64,000 bases of DNA. It comes from Corynebacterium faecale. Lineage in GTDB: Bacteria > Actinomycetota > Actinomycetes > Mycobacteriales > Mycobacteriaceae. The notes under the pieces are model-generated. The model saw nothing but the letters and a program-made list of their open reading frames with translations, made no database searches and was not told the DNA's origin. The first letter of the stretch is position 1. Each line of letters starts with the position of its first letter. The stretch spans positions 2,923,261-2,987,260 of the forward strand of contig NZ_CP047204.1 of assembly GCF_030408735.1 (NCBI RefSeq). Direction: 5' to 3'. Positions 1 through 9,407 of this stretch are shown here, piece by piece. The translations under genes were made by a program, and so were the position numbers.

Positions 1-2
1 TC

Positions 3-671
3 CTCACGTTGGTGCCGTCCACCGTGCAGTCGTCGGTGGCGTTTACGTCGATAGCCAAGGGCAATGTCGCGGGCTCCATTGTTGCGGCGTCGCTGTCGAA
101 CCTGGCGGGCGTCTTCTTCACGCCTCTGTTGGTGATGCTGTTGATGACCACCGGTGGGAGAGCGGAGATTGATCTCCGGGTGTTCGTGGATATCTCCATT
201 CAGTTGCTCCTGCCGTTCATTATCGGGCAGCTCGCCAGGCGCTGGGTGAAGGGCTTCGCAGCCAACAAGGCCACCAAGATCGTGGATCGCGGTTCGATCG
301 CCATGGTTGTCTACTCTGCCTTCTCCGCGGGCATGGTCGCCGGAATCTGGTCCACGGTTAGTGTGTGGGATCTGGCGTTCATCATCGTGTTTTCGATCGC
401 GCTGGTCATGGCCATGCTGTGGTTGTCCATGTTCATCGCAGAACGCATCGGCTTCAACCGGGGTGATTCCATCGCAGTCCAGTTTTGTGGCACGAAGAAA
501 TCCCTGGCCACGGGCCTACCCATGGCAGCTGTCATCTTCGGTGGTGCGAATGTGGGTCTACTCATCCTCCCGCTGATGATCTTCCATCAGATTCAGCTCA
601 TGATCTGCGCCTGGCTTGCTGCCCGTTATGGCAGGGAAGCTGAGGAGCAGAAAGCCAACACGACCAGCTAG
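3..671 (+). CDS. Bile acid:sodium symporter-family transporter, C-terminal part (cut by window edge)
   Basis: The reading frame is open from the first bases, so the gene starts outside the window; about 222 residues are visible. The protein is almost wholly hydrophobic, with several membrane helices, and contains the stretch VPSTVQSSVAFTSIAKGNVA followed by a Leu/Val-rich helix, which is typical of the SBF-like (YfeH-type) branch of the bile acid:sodium symporter superfamily. Members sit in the cytoplasmic membrane and move organic anions with sodium; the substrate cannot be told from sequence. The tail is charged (REAEEQKAN). A strong hairpin follows at 701-737, so this is probably the last gene of its transcript. 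The TTG at position 9 is internal to the family's conserved region, so it is not the real start. Confidence 0.8.
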   Translation, partial: LTLVPSTVQSSVAFTSIAKGNVAGSIVAASLSNLAGVFFTPLLVMLLMTTGGRAEIDLRVFVDISIQLLLPFIIGQLARRWVKGFAANKATKIVDRGSIAMVVYSAFSAGMVAGIWSTVSVWDLAFIIVFSIALVMAMLWLSMFIAERIGFNRGDSIAVQFCGTKKSLATGLPMAAVIFGGANVGLLILPLMIFHQIQLMICAWLAARYGREAEEQKANTTS

Positions 672-700
672 CCTCCATCCATCCAGGACGTCAAGAGATC

Positions 701-745
701 AACGGTGACCTTCCCACCTTCAGTGGAGGTCACCGTTTCTGTTTT
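701..745 (+). terminator. Strong hairpin terminator after the symporter gene
   Basis: Perfect 11-bp arms: AACGGTGACCT at 701-711 and AGGTCACCGTT at 727-737, with a further partial inner stem, followed by a T-rich tail (TCTGTTTT). It lies 30 bases after the symporter stop codon. Confidence 0.75.
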
Positions 746-833
746 CCACAGCCCTTTTGTTCATCTACGCCCGCCATCACCTCAGCGGCCGCTGCTCGCT
801 TCCGGGGTTCCGCGCGCCACTACCAACACCCAA

Positions 834-849
834 TGTTTCACGTGAAACA
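834..849. promoter_or_regulatory. parS site (ParB-binding palindrome)
   Basis: Exact 16-bp palindrome TGTTTCACGTGAAACA, the consensus parS sequence bound by ParB. It lies between the symporter terminator and trpB, about 63 kb from the window's origin end. One of four perfect copies in the window. Confidence 0.95.
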
Positions 850-1020
850 TCACCGATGCCCGCGCACTGCGCCCACAATTCTTCTCTTCCACACCACCGC
901 CAGATGTTAGGGTTTTGGACAAGGCCAGACCTCTCTCCGGAAAGCAGTTCTGCCTGGTTACCCGCGTCAGATTGATGCCCGCACTCCCCACATCACTGTT
1001 CCCCAGAAAGCGCACACCAC

Positions 1021-2331
1021 ATGACCACCACCTCACGTCAGACCCTCATCAATGCCTACTTCGGCGAATACGGAGGACAGGTAGTCCCAGACGTCCTCCT
1101 CCCAGCACTCGATGAACTGGAGAAGGCCTATGTGGCGGCCATCGAAGATCCTGAGTTCCAGAAGGAGCTCAACGATCTCTACACCAACTACCTGGGACGT
1201 CCGACCCCGATCACCGAATGTGCGAACCTGCCTCTCGAGGGGCAGGGGAGGGGAGTGGCGCGGATCTTCCTCAAGCGGGAGGATCTGGTCCACGGCGGTG
1301 CACACAAGGGTAACCAGACCATCGGTCAGGCGCTGCTGGCGAAGCGTCTGGGCAAGACCCGACTCATCGCAGAGACCGGCGCCGGCCAGCATGGCACCGC
1401 CACCGCGATGGTGGCAGCACTCTTCGGCATGAAGTGCACCGTGTACATGGGGGCCAAGGACGTCGCCCGACAGCAGCCGAATGTTTACCGCATGCGCCTC
1501 ATGGGTGCTGAGGTGGTGGCTGTGGATGAACAGTCCGGCAACGGACTCAGCTCCGCCATCGACGTGGCCATCAATGACTGGGTGACCAATCTGGAGGACA
1601 CCCACTATCTGCTGGGTACCGCTGCCGGCCCACACCCGTTCCCCACACTGGTCAAGGATTATCACTCGGTGATCTCGCGTGAATCCAGGGAGCAGATGCT
1701 GGAGCGCACCGGTGCGCTTCCCGGTGCCGTGGTCGCCTGTGTCGGTGGCGGATCCAACGCCATCGGTGCCTTCGCACAGTACCTGGAGGATCAGCCGGGC
1801 AACTCCGATGTCCGCCTCATCGGGGTGGAACCGGCCGGTTATGGTTTCGACACCCCACTGCACGGTGCCCCGATCCACGAGGGCAATAAGCTCAACCTCC
1901 ACGGTTCGCATTCCTACGCGCTGGTGGATGATGAAGGCAACCTCCGCAATTCCCACTCCGTCTCAGCCGGCCTGGATTATCCCGGTGTGGGCCCGGAACA
2001 CGCACACCTCAAGGACACCGGCCGCGCAGAATACGTGGGAGCCACAGATGCCGAGGCGCTGCAGGCTTTCCGCATGCTCTCCCGTTACGAGGGCATCATC
2101 CCAGCCCTTGAATCCAGCCATGCGCTGGCCCACGCACTCAAGATGGCCGCCGAGGCGACCGAACCCATCAACATCCTGGTCAACCTCTCCGGCCGTGGCG
2201 ACAAGGATGTCGCCTATGTCCGCCAGCTCCTGGGCGATCATGCGGCCCTGGACCCGGCCACCGATATCCTCACTGAGGTTGATGTCCTCGGCGTGCTGGA
2301 TGACCTGACCCCGCAGGGCAACACCGACTAG
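1021..2331 (+). CDS. trpB: Tryptophan synthase beta subunit
   Basis: 436 residues. PLP-dependent enzyme that condenses indole with L-serine to tryptophan. The PLP lysine is in HGGAHKGNQT (about K96), the catalytic glutamate in ETGAGQH (about E118), and the phosphate-binding loop is GGGSN (about 242-246). The sequence follows the enterobacterial TrpB type closely (KREDL.HGGAHK, IYMGAKDV-like, GTAAGPHP.PT, ALESSHALAHAL), which fits the known gamma-proteobacterial flavour of corynebacterial trp genes. It is about 40 residues longer than E. coli TrpB, mostly at the C-terminus. No trpA or other trp gene adjoins it: a symporter precedes it and mcrB follows. It is therefore either a second, solitary copy or a displaced one; the window cannot tell which. 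The ATG at 1021 is used. Confidence 0.93.
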   Translation: MTTTSRQTLINAYFGEYGGQVVPDVLLPALDELEKAYVAAIEDPEFQKELNDLYTNYLGRPTPITECANLPLEGQGRGVARIFLKREDLVHGGAHKGNQTIGQALLAKRLGKTRLIAETGAGQHGTATAMVAALFGMKCTVYMGAKDVARQQPNVYRMRLMGAEVVAVDEQSGNGLSSAIDVAINDWVTNLEDTHYLLGTAAGPHPFPTLVKDYHSVISRESREQMLERTGALPGAVVACVGGGSNAIGAFAQYLEDQPGNSDVRLIGVEPAGYGFDTPLHGAPIHEGNKLNLHGSHSYALVDDEGNLRNSHSVSAGLDYPGVGPEHAHLKDTGRAEYVGATDAEALQAFRMLSRYEGIIPALESSHALAHALKMAAEATEPINILVNLSGRGDKDVAYVRQLLGDHAALDPATDILTEVDVLGVLDDLTPQGNTD

Positions 2332-2408
2332 CCATGCTTGTCGACGCCCCGCCCCCCGCCGCCGCAGGCAGGAGCGTGGGGCGCGAGGTTCACACCTACA
2401 GTGGAAGC

Positions 2409-4109
2409 ATGATTGATAAAAATGGCCATCCGCTTCTCAGGGGACTGGGGCAGAAATTTCTCCACCACTGTCTGGTAGATCAGAAATCGATACTTACCGA
2501 TGAGCTGATCTGGACCCAGGAAAACTTCCTGGAACTAAAGGATCGCTATACCGACAATCCCATAGAAACGTCTGAGTCCTTTGACATCAAGATTGTCACC
2601 CAGCTCCAAGGAGCCTCTAATGGAGCCCGGTTGCTCTTCGGGGAGCTTTACCTTCTACATCTACTGGTGCTCATCAACGTGAACCCGGCAACGAAGATCT
2701 CGCGGGTAGAGGCAGTCACTAGTCTGTGCGACCCTCCAGTGCGAGTGACCGATGAGGTTCGCAATGCGATTAACGCCGGAGGTGTGTTGAACGGTGGTAC
2801 CGGCTACAACACATCCCGGTTCCGTCAGTTCTGGGACCTCATTGATTTCGGGGTGATTTTCTCCGCTCTGACGGAGGATGAGAGGACAGCAACCGCCTCG
2901 GATCCAGAACAACTCGCGGCAGTAATTTTCCGTGATAGTGGGGAGCCGAAGAATCGGGCTCCACAGATCCGGCGGGCAATCAGTTTCCTTTTCATGCCCG
3001 AGCATTTCGCCCCGATCACTTCTGCCAGCCACCTGAAGAAGATCGATAAGCATTATGGCCACATCCTCACTCCGGAAGAGGCAACCTTCCCTTTGGAGAG
3101 ACGTGTCGCCGCCGCGCTGAAGCATATACAAAAGGAGAAGGGGAGGGACTGGTACTTCTACGACGAGCGCGAAGATTGGGATCCCACGCATGCCACCATC
3201 AAGGATGAAGATGACACTACAGAGCAAAAACAGGCAGTGGTAGAACAAGATACCTTTCAAGAACTCGCCGATGAACTCCTCGTGGATGTTGAGTGGCTCG
3301 ACGGATTGTTTGAGATCCTCGAGGCCAAGCGGCAGTTGATTCTCTATGGACCGCCCGGGACCGGAAAGACTTTCCTGGCCCGGAAACTGGCTGCCAGCCG
3401 CACCGCAGATCTCTCTTTCGTGCAGTTCCATCCCTCCTATTCGTATGAGGATTTCTTTGAGGGATTCCGTCCGGTCGCCGACGAGACGGGCGCGGTTCAG
3501 CTCAAGCTCCGGCACGGACCTCTGCGCCGGCTCGCAGAGAAGGCCACCGCCAATCCGGAGAAGGAGTTCTTCCTCATCATCGATGAGATCAACCGCGGCA
3601 ACCTGTCCAAGATCTTCGGTGAGTTGTACTTCCTACTCGAGTACCGGGATGAGGTGGTGGAGTTGATGTACAGCGGGGACCACTTCACTCTGCCCACAAA
3701 CCTCTTCATCATCGGAACCATGAACTCCAGTGATCGCTCCATCGCACTGGTCGATTCCGCCATGAGGCGTCGCTTCGCATTCATAGAACTGCACCCCGAC
3801 CTGAACCCCACCCATGACATGCTCCAAAGGTGGTGCGAAGGAAATAATGTGCCAGGTGGTGTGGTCGGCGTGTGGAAGGAACTCAACCGCCGGATCGGCG
3901 CCCATGCAGACCGACGTGATCAGATGATCGGCCCGAGCTATTTCATGAGGGAAAAGGCCACCACCGACGAAGGACTGAACAGGCTGTGGAACACCGAGAT
4001 CTTCCCACTTCTGGATGAGATGTTCTACGGTCAGCACGATCGCGTGCGAAAGGACTTCGCGCTCGCCGATATCCGTGCCGTTGCCAACCTGGCAGCGGGG
4101 GAGCAGTGA
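2409..4109 (+). CDS. mcrB: McrB-like AAA+ GTPase/ATPase of a type IV (modified-DNA) restriction system
   Basis: 566 residues from the ATG at 2409, preceded by AGTGGAAG; an in-frame ATG at 2334 has no ribosome-binding site and abuts trpB's stop. The N-terminal ~300 residues are a variable region, probably DNA-binding. The C-terminal half is an McrB-type AAA+ motor: Walker A GPPGTGKT, Walker B region LIIDEINRGNLSKIFGE and sensor-like GTMNSSDRSIALVD followed by AMRRRFAF. McrB hexamers recognise modified cytosines and power the McrC nuclease. The stop codon overlaps the McrC start, so the two genes are translationally coupled. Confidence 0.88.
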   Translation: MIDKNGHPLLRGLGQKFLHHCLVDQKSILTDELIWTQENFLELKDRYTDNPIETSESFDIKIVTQLQGASNGARLLFGELYLLHLLVLINVNPATKISRVEAVTSLCDPPVRVTDEVRNAINAGGVLNGGTGYNTSRFRQFWDLIDFGVIFSALTEDERTATASDPEQLAAVIFRDSGEPKNRAPQIRRAISFLFMPEHFAPITSASHLKKIDKHYGHILTPEEATFPLERRVAAALKHIQKEKGRDWYFYDEREDWDPTHATIKDEDDTTEQKQAVVEQDTFQELADELLVDVEWLDGLFEILEAKRQLILYGPPGTGKTFLARKLAASRTADLSFVQFHPSYSYEDFFEGFRPVADETGAVQLKLRHGPLRRLAEKATANPEKEFFLIIDEINRGNLSKIFGELYFLLEYRDEVVELMYSGDHFTLPTNLFIIGTMNSSDRSIALVDSAMRRRFAFIELHPDLNPTHDMLQRWCEGNNVPGGVVGVWKELNRRIGAHADRRDQMIGPSYFMREKATTDEGLNRLWNTEIFPLLDEMFYGQHDRVRKDFALADIRAVANLAAGEQ

Positions 4110-5266
4110 CCCGCCACCTCCACTGGAGGGAGGCATCTACCTACTCCCGCGTGGAGCTCAATCCCATGGAAGCCTCCTGGCTGATCACCGAGAGGATTGC
4201 AGAGGTGAGGCCAACCACGGTGGCGGGCATCGTTGATGTGGTGGTGGGCAATGTGTGTGGGGTGGTGTCAGTTGGTGATCTCCGAATCAGTATCGCCCCC
4301 AAGCTTCCGGTGAACTCGATTATCTGGATGATGCTCTACGCACGCACGGGGATGGTGTGGCGCCCTGAAACCTCCGCTCTTGGTTCCTCGGATCTGATCG
4401 AGGGCCTGGCCGAGGTATACGCCTTGATGCTGGGTGATGCCACCAGGACCGGCCTGCTTCGCGGTTATCAGACTGTGGAGAACACCGACTTCACTCTCCG
4501 GGGTCGGATACGGATGGCCGATCAACTCAGCCGCCATCATGGCCAACTCATTCCCCTGGAGATTGAGCATGATGATTACAACCACAACATCCCTGAGAAC
4601 CGTATCCTGCGATCTGCCATTGATGTGATGCTGGAGGTGCTGACGTGGGATCAACACCAGTCGACGGCAATCCGGAAGCTACAGAATCTCCGGGCACTCT
4701 TCGTCAACGTTGAGCCACTCACCCCGGGTACCCTGAGGCCGTTGTGGCAACCAGGCCGACTCAACGAACGCTTCATTCCGGTTATCACGCTGGCTGAATT
4801 CATCCTGGAACACACCGGCATCCAGGTGCATGCGGGGGAGCTGGGAGCCCAAGGAATCATTCTGAAAATGTGGGAGGTGTTCGAGGATTTCGTAGCCAGT
4901 GCCCTGCGACGGGAGGCTCCAGGGTTCACCACCCACACGCAATACAAGATCCATCTGGATACAGAGTCTGACTATCCGATCTACCCGGATCTGGTCCTCA
5001 CCGACGGGGGAGCGGTAGTGGCGGTGATGGACACCAAGTACAAAGTCGGCGCTCCGAAGTCCCAGGATCTTTATCAGGCACTGTCCTATGCCGTGACGCT
5101 GGGCCTTACCGAAGCCACCTTGATCTACCCACAGGCGAGGCCCATCCAGAGGATCAACGTCAACCGATCAGGGATCAGCATTCGCATCATGGGCATCGAT
5201 CTCTCCCGCGAACCCGATGCGATTCTGCAGAGCGTGAGGGAACTGGCTCGACCCACAGCACCCTGA
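4106..5266 (+). CDS. mcrC: McrC-like nuclease subunit of the McrBC restriction system
   Basis: 386 residues, GTG start overlapping the mcrB stop (GTGA). The N-terminus contains the beta-rich McrC segment (ISIAPKLPV). The middle holds TLRGRI and the conserved EHDDYNHNIPENRI. A PD-(D/E)XK nuclease core lies near the C-terminus: YPDLVLTD followed by VVAVMDTKYK. McrC binds McrB hexamers and cuts DNA carrying modified cytosine. The gene ends 8 bases before a parS site. No methylase accompanies the pair, as expected for a type IV system. Confidence 0.88.
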   Translation: MTRHLHWREASTYSRVELNPMEASWLITERIAEVRPTTVAGIVDVVVGNVCGVVSVGDLRISIAPKLPVNSIIWMMLYARTGMVWRPETSALGSSDLIEGLAEVYALMLGDATRTGLLRGYQTVENTDFTLRGRIRMADQLSRHHGQLIPLEIEHDDYNHNIPENRILRSAIDVMLEVLTWDQHQSTAIRKLQNLRALFVNVEPLTPGTLRPLWQPGRLNERFIPVITLAEFILEHTGIQVHAGELGAQGIILKMWEVFEDFVASALRREAPGFTTHTQYKIHLDTESDYPIYPDLVLTDGGAVVAVMDTKYKVGAPKSQDLYQALSYAVTLGLTEATLIYPQARPIQRINVNRSGISIRIMGIDLSREPDAILQSVRELARPTAP

Positions 5267-5274
5267 ATTGTGAA

Positions 5275-5290
5275 TGTTTCACGTGAAACA
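5275..5290. promoter_or_regulatory. parS site
   Basis: Exact TGTTTCACGTGAAACA, between the convergent ends of mcrC and the reductase-like gene, about 59 kb from the origin end. Confidence 0.95.
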
Positions 5291-5328
5291 TTGGCGGGGA
5301 GGTCGAGTGGCTTTCGTCGATAAGCACC

Positions 5329-6294
5329 TCAAGGGGCGCTGAACCGCTCCGTCGGCGGTGCCGGATTAGAGGCGGCGGGGTGGGTGTGATGGCCGCGCAG
5401 GGAAGTGGCGCACGCGATGCCCGCGGTGGTGCCCGTGCCGATCGCGATCGGGATCAGCTGCAAACCCACCGTGATATCGCCTGCGGCGTACACCCCGTCC
5501 ACACTGGTGAGGAAGAGAGAATTCACCACAATCTGACCTTCGGCGTCGACCTCACATCCCAGTTGAGTGGCCAGCTCGTTGGTGGGGTGGTGGGCATAGG
5601 AGAAAAACACCTTGCTCCCGTTAATCACCTCTCCGTTGGCCAACCGCACCCCGGTGAGGGCTCCGGGTTCACCGATCAAGCTCTCAGGCATGCCCTCCAT
5701 CACCTCGATACCATGACCAGAAAGTACGGCCCGCTGCTCCTCGGTGAACGGCGCATCCGGGGTGTTGATGATGCTGACGCTGTCTGCCCAGTCGAGCAGC
5801 TCCGCAGCATAGGCGGGCACATGCGCACCGGCTCCCAACACGATCACCCGTTGATTCTGGGCGGTGAGGCCATCACAGGCGAGGCAGTGGAATACATCGG
5901 TGCCGTAGTGGTCACGGAATCCGGTGATCTCCGGAAAGCTGTCACGCACACCGGTGGCCAGCACCACCCGCTGGGCGGTGATTCCGGTACCGTCCACCAC
6001 GGCGTGGAACAGACCATCCTCCTCACGGCGCAGGACGGAAACCGAGCCACGGTGGATGCTCACCGTGGGGTACTGCCGGAGGTCGGCATGGGCATCAGCA
6101 AGGAGTTGTTGTGCGGTAATCGGATCCCGCCCCAACAATCCGTGGGCATGGTCAGCGGGCAGGTTGCGCTGTTGGCCAGCATCAACCACCAGGGTTAAAC
6201 GTTGGTAGCGGCCCAGCCAGGTCGCCGCCGATAGCCCGGCGGGCCCACCACCCACCACAAGCACGTCCACGGCGGAGGGAAGCTGAGCACTCAT
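5329..6294 (-). CDS. Thioredoxin-reductase-like FAD/NAD(P)-dependent disulfide oxidoreductase
   Basis: About 321 residues from ATG 6294, with GGAGG 11 bases upstream; an upstream TTG at 6312 overlaps that site and is less likely. The N-terminal FAD-binding loop is [17 protein letters not shown]. The redox pair CLACDG matches the CxxCD of thioredoxin reductases, and a second Rossmann loop follows ([13 protein letters not shown]). The C-terminal FAD motif is VYAAGDIT. The family transfers electrons from NAD(P)H through FAD to a disulfide partner. The main trxB of this genome is probably the one at 54759, so this paralogue may serve another low-molecular-weight or protein thiol. It is divergent from ybdK and convergent with mcrC. 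Confidence 0.82.
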   Translation of the reverse strand: MSAQLPSAVDVLVVGGGPAGLSAATWLGRYQRLTLVVDAGQQRNLPADHAHGLLGRDPITAQQLLADAHADLRQYPTVSIHRGSVSVLRREEDGLFHAVVDGTGITAQRVVLATGVRDSFPEITGFRDHYGTDVFHCLACDGLTAQNQRVIVLGAGAHVPAYAAELLDWADSVSIINTPDAPFTEEQRAVLSGHGIEVMEGMPESLIGEPGALTGVRLANGEVINGSKVFFSYAHHPTNELATQLGCEVDAEGQIVVNSLFLTSVDGVYAAGDITVGLQLIPIAIGTGTTAGIACATSLRGHHTHPAASNPAPPTERFSAP

Positions 6295-6410
6295 CACAGG
6301 GGGGACCTCCAAAGGGGGTTGCGGTCAAGAACACCGATCCAGAACACCGTTGGAGTCCCACTGTACGGAAACACCGGGTACCCCCCACCCGGAAAGAATA
6401 CTTAAAGTCA

Positions 6411-6446
6411 TTGCGGGCCCCTGCACCAACGGGCAATATAAGTCCA
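6411..6446 (+). promoter_or_regulatory. Probable leaderless promoter of the ybdK-type gene
   Basis: TTGCGG at 6411-6416, a 17-bp spacer, then CAATAT at 6434-6439. The ATG at 6446 lies where transcription would start, and no Shine-Dalgarno sequence is visible. Leaderless starts are common in actinobacteria; this call is inference. Confidence 0.4.
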
Positions 6447-7540
6447 TGCGCACCTATGGAGTAGAGGAAGAACTGCTGGTGGTGGATGCAGTCACTCTGA
6501 CTCCATTGCCAGCCGGGGATCAGGCCGTGACCTTGAGCGGAGGAAATGCGGCAAGCGGGCACCATATCACCACCGAGTTCCAACGGGAACGGATAGAGAT
6601 CGCCTGCCCGCCGCAGCTCACCCTTGAGGATCAGCTGGAGACAATCAGGGCGGGCCGGGTGTTGGCCGAGGCCGCAGCCAACCAGGTGGGTGCCCGCGTG
6701 GTGGCTCTGCCCACCGCCCCGGGTCGTGTGACCCCGCACCTGGTTCCGGATCTGCGTTTCATCAAAATCAGTAAGCAGTTCGGTTTCACGGTGAAGGAGC
6801 AACTTACCTGCGGGTACCATGTTCATGTTCTGGTGTACTCCCGCGAAGAGGCCGTGGCGGTGCTGGATCGGATCCGCGTGTGGTTACCGGTCATGGTGGC
6901 GCTGAGTGCCAACTCCCCGTTCTGGCAGGGGGTTGATACTAATTTCGCCTCCTACCGCTATCAGGCGTGGAACCGGTGGCCCACCGCCGGCCCAACCGAT
7001 GTGTTCGGTTCCGCCGACGCATATGACCTCCACCAGAAGGCGTTGCTGGACACCGGGGTTCCGTTGGATACCGGCATGCTCTACTTCGATGCCCGGGTCT
7101 GCGAACATCACCCCACCATTGAGGTGCGGGTGGCTGATGTCTGCCTGGAGGCGGAACACGCCGCGGTGATCGCCACGCTGATCCGGGCCCTGGTGGAAAC
7201 GGCTGCGCGGGACTGGGCGACGGGCAACCCGGCACCTGATGTCCCCGCATCGATCCTGGAGATCTGGTCCTGGCAGGCCAGCCGTTATGGGATTGACGCG
7301 CAGCTCATCGATCCGGAAACCGGCGCCCCGGCACCCGCCAGGTCCGTGCTTGACCGGCTGCTGAACCACATCCGTCCGGTGCTGGCGGAATACGGGGAGC
7401 AGGAGACAGTCGAGGCGATGGTGTCCGACATCCTGCGCGACGGCACCGGGGCGCGGCGCCAGCGCGCGGCTTATGCGATGCGCAATGAGCTTATCGACGT
7501 CACCGCCACCGCCCTGGACATCACCCACCGCAGCGCCTGA
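6446..7540 (+). CDS. Carboxylate-amine ligase of the YbdK / glutamate-cysteine ligase 2 family
   Basis: 364 residues from ATG 6446. The family signature opens the protein ([14 protein letters not shown]), followed by the conserved [12 protein letters not shown] and the active-site histidine segment CGYHVHV. A later [21 protein letters not shown] segment matches the GCS2 fold. YbdK-type enzymes have weak gamma-glutamyl-cysteine ligase activity in vitro, but their physiological product is unknown. Length is normal for the family. A longer in-frame reading from 6350 runs through the divergent promoter region and lacks conservation. The gene ends 15 bases from the converging Rieske oxidoreductase. 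Confidence 0.85.
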   Translation: MRTYGVEEELLVVDAVTLTPLPAGDQAVTLSGGNAASGHHITTEFQRERIEIACPPQLTLEDQLETIRAGRVLAEAAANQVGARVVALPTAPGRVTPHLVPDLRFIKISKQFGFTVKEQLTCGYHVHVLVYSREEAVAVLDRIRVWLPVMVALSANSPFWQGVDTNFASYRYQAWNRWPTAGPTDVFGSADAYDLHQKALLDTGVPLDTGMLYFDARVCEHHPTIEVRVADVCLEAEHAAVIATLIRALVETAARDWATGNPAPDVPASILEIWSWQASRYGIDAQLIDPETGAPAPARSVLDRLLNHIRPVLAEYGEQETVEAMVSDILRDGTGARRQRAAYAMRNELIDVTATALDITHRSA

Positions 7541-7555
7541 AACTCAGGGCATTGG

Positions 7556-8980
7556 TCAGGGGGTAGGCCGTGGCGGCAGGGGACGGGTCGCCGGGCCATT
7601 GAGAATCTCCCCGTCAACGGTGAACCGTGAGGCATGGCAGGGGCAATCCCACGTTCGTTCCGCCCCATTCCATGCCACCTGACAACCAAGGTGGGTGCAC
7701 GCACTGGACACCGCATGAAGCTGGCCATCCTCATCCCGGTAACCGGCGACCTTCTTCCCACAGGAGTTGACGATCCCGCCCTCACCGGGCGCCAGATCAG
7801 TGATGTCCGGCTGCTTCAGGCTGAGCACACGATCACCAACCATCCTCGCGGCCACCCGGGTGTTCTCGGTGAGGAACTTCGGTGCAGCGGCAAAAGGCTT
7901 GACGCGGGTGGTGGAGAACAGTCCCGCCCAGGGATTACGACGTTGCCCGATGGCATCGGTGATGAGCATCCCAGCGAGTGTGCCGGCTGTCAGGCCCCAC
8001 TTCTTCAGACCAGTGGCCACATAGACCCGCTTCGATCGCGCATTGACCCGTCCGATATAGGGGACACCGTCATCGGGCATATAGTCCTGGGCTGACCACT
8101 TGTGCTCGAAGGATTCCACCTTCCAGTGCTTCTGGACAAACTCACCCAGCTGCTCATAACGCTCCGGTTGGGCCTTGGGGGAACCGGTGTGATGGCTTTC
8201 TCCCAACACCATCAACAACTCACCACCGTCATGGGGCACAGACCGGATGGAGCGCATCGGGGAACCAACCGCCATCAGACTGGCACCGGGAAGATCGCCC
8301 TCCACCCGTGTGGTGAGCACATAGGAACGGGAAGCGTGAGCGCGGATAAACAACCCAGCGCGGTCGAGGAACGGCATGAGGGTGGCCACCACGACATGCC
8401 CAGCCCGAATCTGCCCCCGTGGGGTGTGGACGATGCAACCACCATCATTTTCATCCACATCGGTGCCCCGGGTATTTTCATAGATCTCCACCCCGGCCTC
8501 CGTGGCCAGGCGGGCGAGGCCGGCGGTATAGCGTCCCGCATGGAATTCCGCCTGATTATCAAAACGCATCCCACCGTGGGTGGGGAAGGGCAGCGGCACA
8601 TCCTTATCCAGGAAGGCGGGCAGGCCAGCATGCTTGGCAGCCCTGGTCTCAGCCTCCAGGAGCTTCCACTCCGAGGCGTTGGTGGCGTAGATGAAAGATG
8701 AGCGACGACGGAAATCACAGTCAATACCTTCATCGACGAAACCCGCGATGCGTTCCTTGGCTGATTCCATGGCCATGGCATAGTGGCCGGCACTGTCACT
8801 GCCGTGGGTCTTGGCGAGGCGGGCATAGGTGCGATGATGCTGGCTGGTTACCTTGCCGGTGGTGTATCCGGTGGTTCCGGTGCCGATTCTGCCCTGGTCA
8901 ATCAGACACACCGATCTACCCTCCCGGGCGAGCAGCAGGGCAGTGGTGAGCCCGGTTATGCCACCTCCGATCACTGCCAC
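7556..8980 (-). CDS. FAD-dependent oxidoreductase with C-terminal Rieske [2Fe-2S] domain, N-terminus frameshifted
   Basis: 474 readable residues from a GTG at 8980. The protein opens directly with the FAD-binding loop (AVIGGGITGLTTALLLAREG), has a DAO-type substrate domain, and ends with a Rieske cluster: CTHLGC and CPCHASRF provide the Cys-His/Cys-His ligands. This family oxidises amines or related compounds with an iron-sulfur relay; the substrate is not known. The natural N-terminus appears to lie in another frame upstream (see 8981-9081). The reading frame is blocked by a TGA at 8996-8998, so the GTG at 8980 is only a rescue start. A protein starting there would lack about 36 residues ahead of the first beta strand. 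It may be inactive, or the shift may be a sequencing error. Confidence 0.7.
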   Translation of the reverse strand: MAVIGGGITGLTTALLLAREGRSVCLIDQGRIGTGTTGYTTGKVTSQHHRTYARLAKTHGSDSAGHYAMAMESAKERIAGFVDEGIDCDFRRRSSFIYATNASEWKLLEAETRAAKHAGLPAFLDKDVPLPFPTHGGMRFDNQAEFHAGRYTAGLARLATEAGVEIYENTRGTDVDENDGGCIVHTPRGQIRAGHVVVATLMPFLDRAGLFIRAHASRSYVLTTRVEGDLPGASLMAVGSPMRSIRSVPHDGGELLMVLGESHHTGSPKAQPERYEQLGEFVQKHWKVESFEHKWSAQDYMPDDGVPYIGRVNARSKRVYVATGLKKWGLTAGTLAGMLITDAIGQRRNPWAGLFSTTRVKPFAAAPKFLTENTRVAARMVGDRVLSLKQPDITDLAPGEGGIVNSCGKKVAGYRDEDGQLHAVSSACTHLGCQVAWNGAERTWDCPCHASRFTVDGEILNGPATRPLPPRPTP

Positions 8981-9081
8981 ATCAGCGGTCCGGTGTCACC
9001 ATCAAGTTGGGGAAAGTCCTGTGACTGAGCATCTTCCAGCCACAAGAATGAGTGCTTGGCCTGATTTACCTGAGCGGTCAT
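8981..9081 (-). pseudogene. Out-of-frame N-terminal coding segment of the Rieske/FAD oxidoreductase
   Basis: Minus strand from ATG 9081 reads MTAQVNQAKHSFLWLEDAQ, then a Leu-Asp-Gly-Asp-Thr segment, a typical leader of this family just before the FAD loop. It then runs into TGA at 8971-8973. The frame of the main ORF differs by one missing base (or two extra), which must lie between 8981 and 8995. This is a single-base frameshift separating leader and body. Confidence 0.65.
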
Positions 9082-9133
9082 AACTTCGATGCTACATATG
9101 ATCCAGATCACATGTCCGCGGACACCTTCGACC

Positions 9134-9198
9134 TACATAACGTCACAAGATCTTGGGGGAAACCGCCCCTTTTCCCAGAAATCTTGTGACGTTATGTA
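9134..9198. repeat. Large inverted repeat with perfect 18-bp arms
   Basis: TACATAACGTCACAAGAT at 9134-9151 is the exact reverse complement of 9181-9198. The 29-base spacer is itself partly self-complementary (G-rich then C-rich). There is no T-run, so it is not a standard terminator. It lies upstream of the oxidoreductase and beyond the cspA terminator. Function unknown; it could be an operator or a small mobile remnant. Confidence 0.85.
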
Positions 9199-9355
9199 CG
9201 TTTCGCTCCTTCCCGTCCCCGGCAAAAGCATGCAGGGACAGGAAGACACAGCAACCGGAAGCGCACCTTCGGAAGTGACGGCGTGGGGGGTTAAGGGGTT
9301 AAGCCCTTTAGCCCGCCCTCAAGCAATTAACCCACTTACGCCTGCTGGGGAATGG

Positions 9356-9385
9356 AAAAACCGCCACACCCGGAGGTGTGACGGT
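9356..9385 (-). terminator. Terminator of cspA
   Basis: On the minus strand an 11-bp stem (one G-T pair) with TCCG loop, arms at 9375-9385 and 9360-9370, followed by TTTTT. It starts about 20 bases after the cspA stop codon. Confidence 0.85.
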
Positions 9386-9407
9386 CAATCTTTAGAGAGA
9401 GTGGAGC

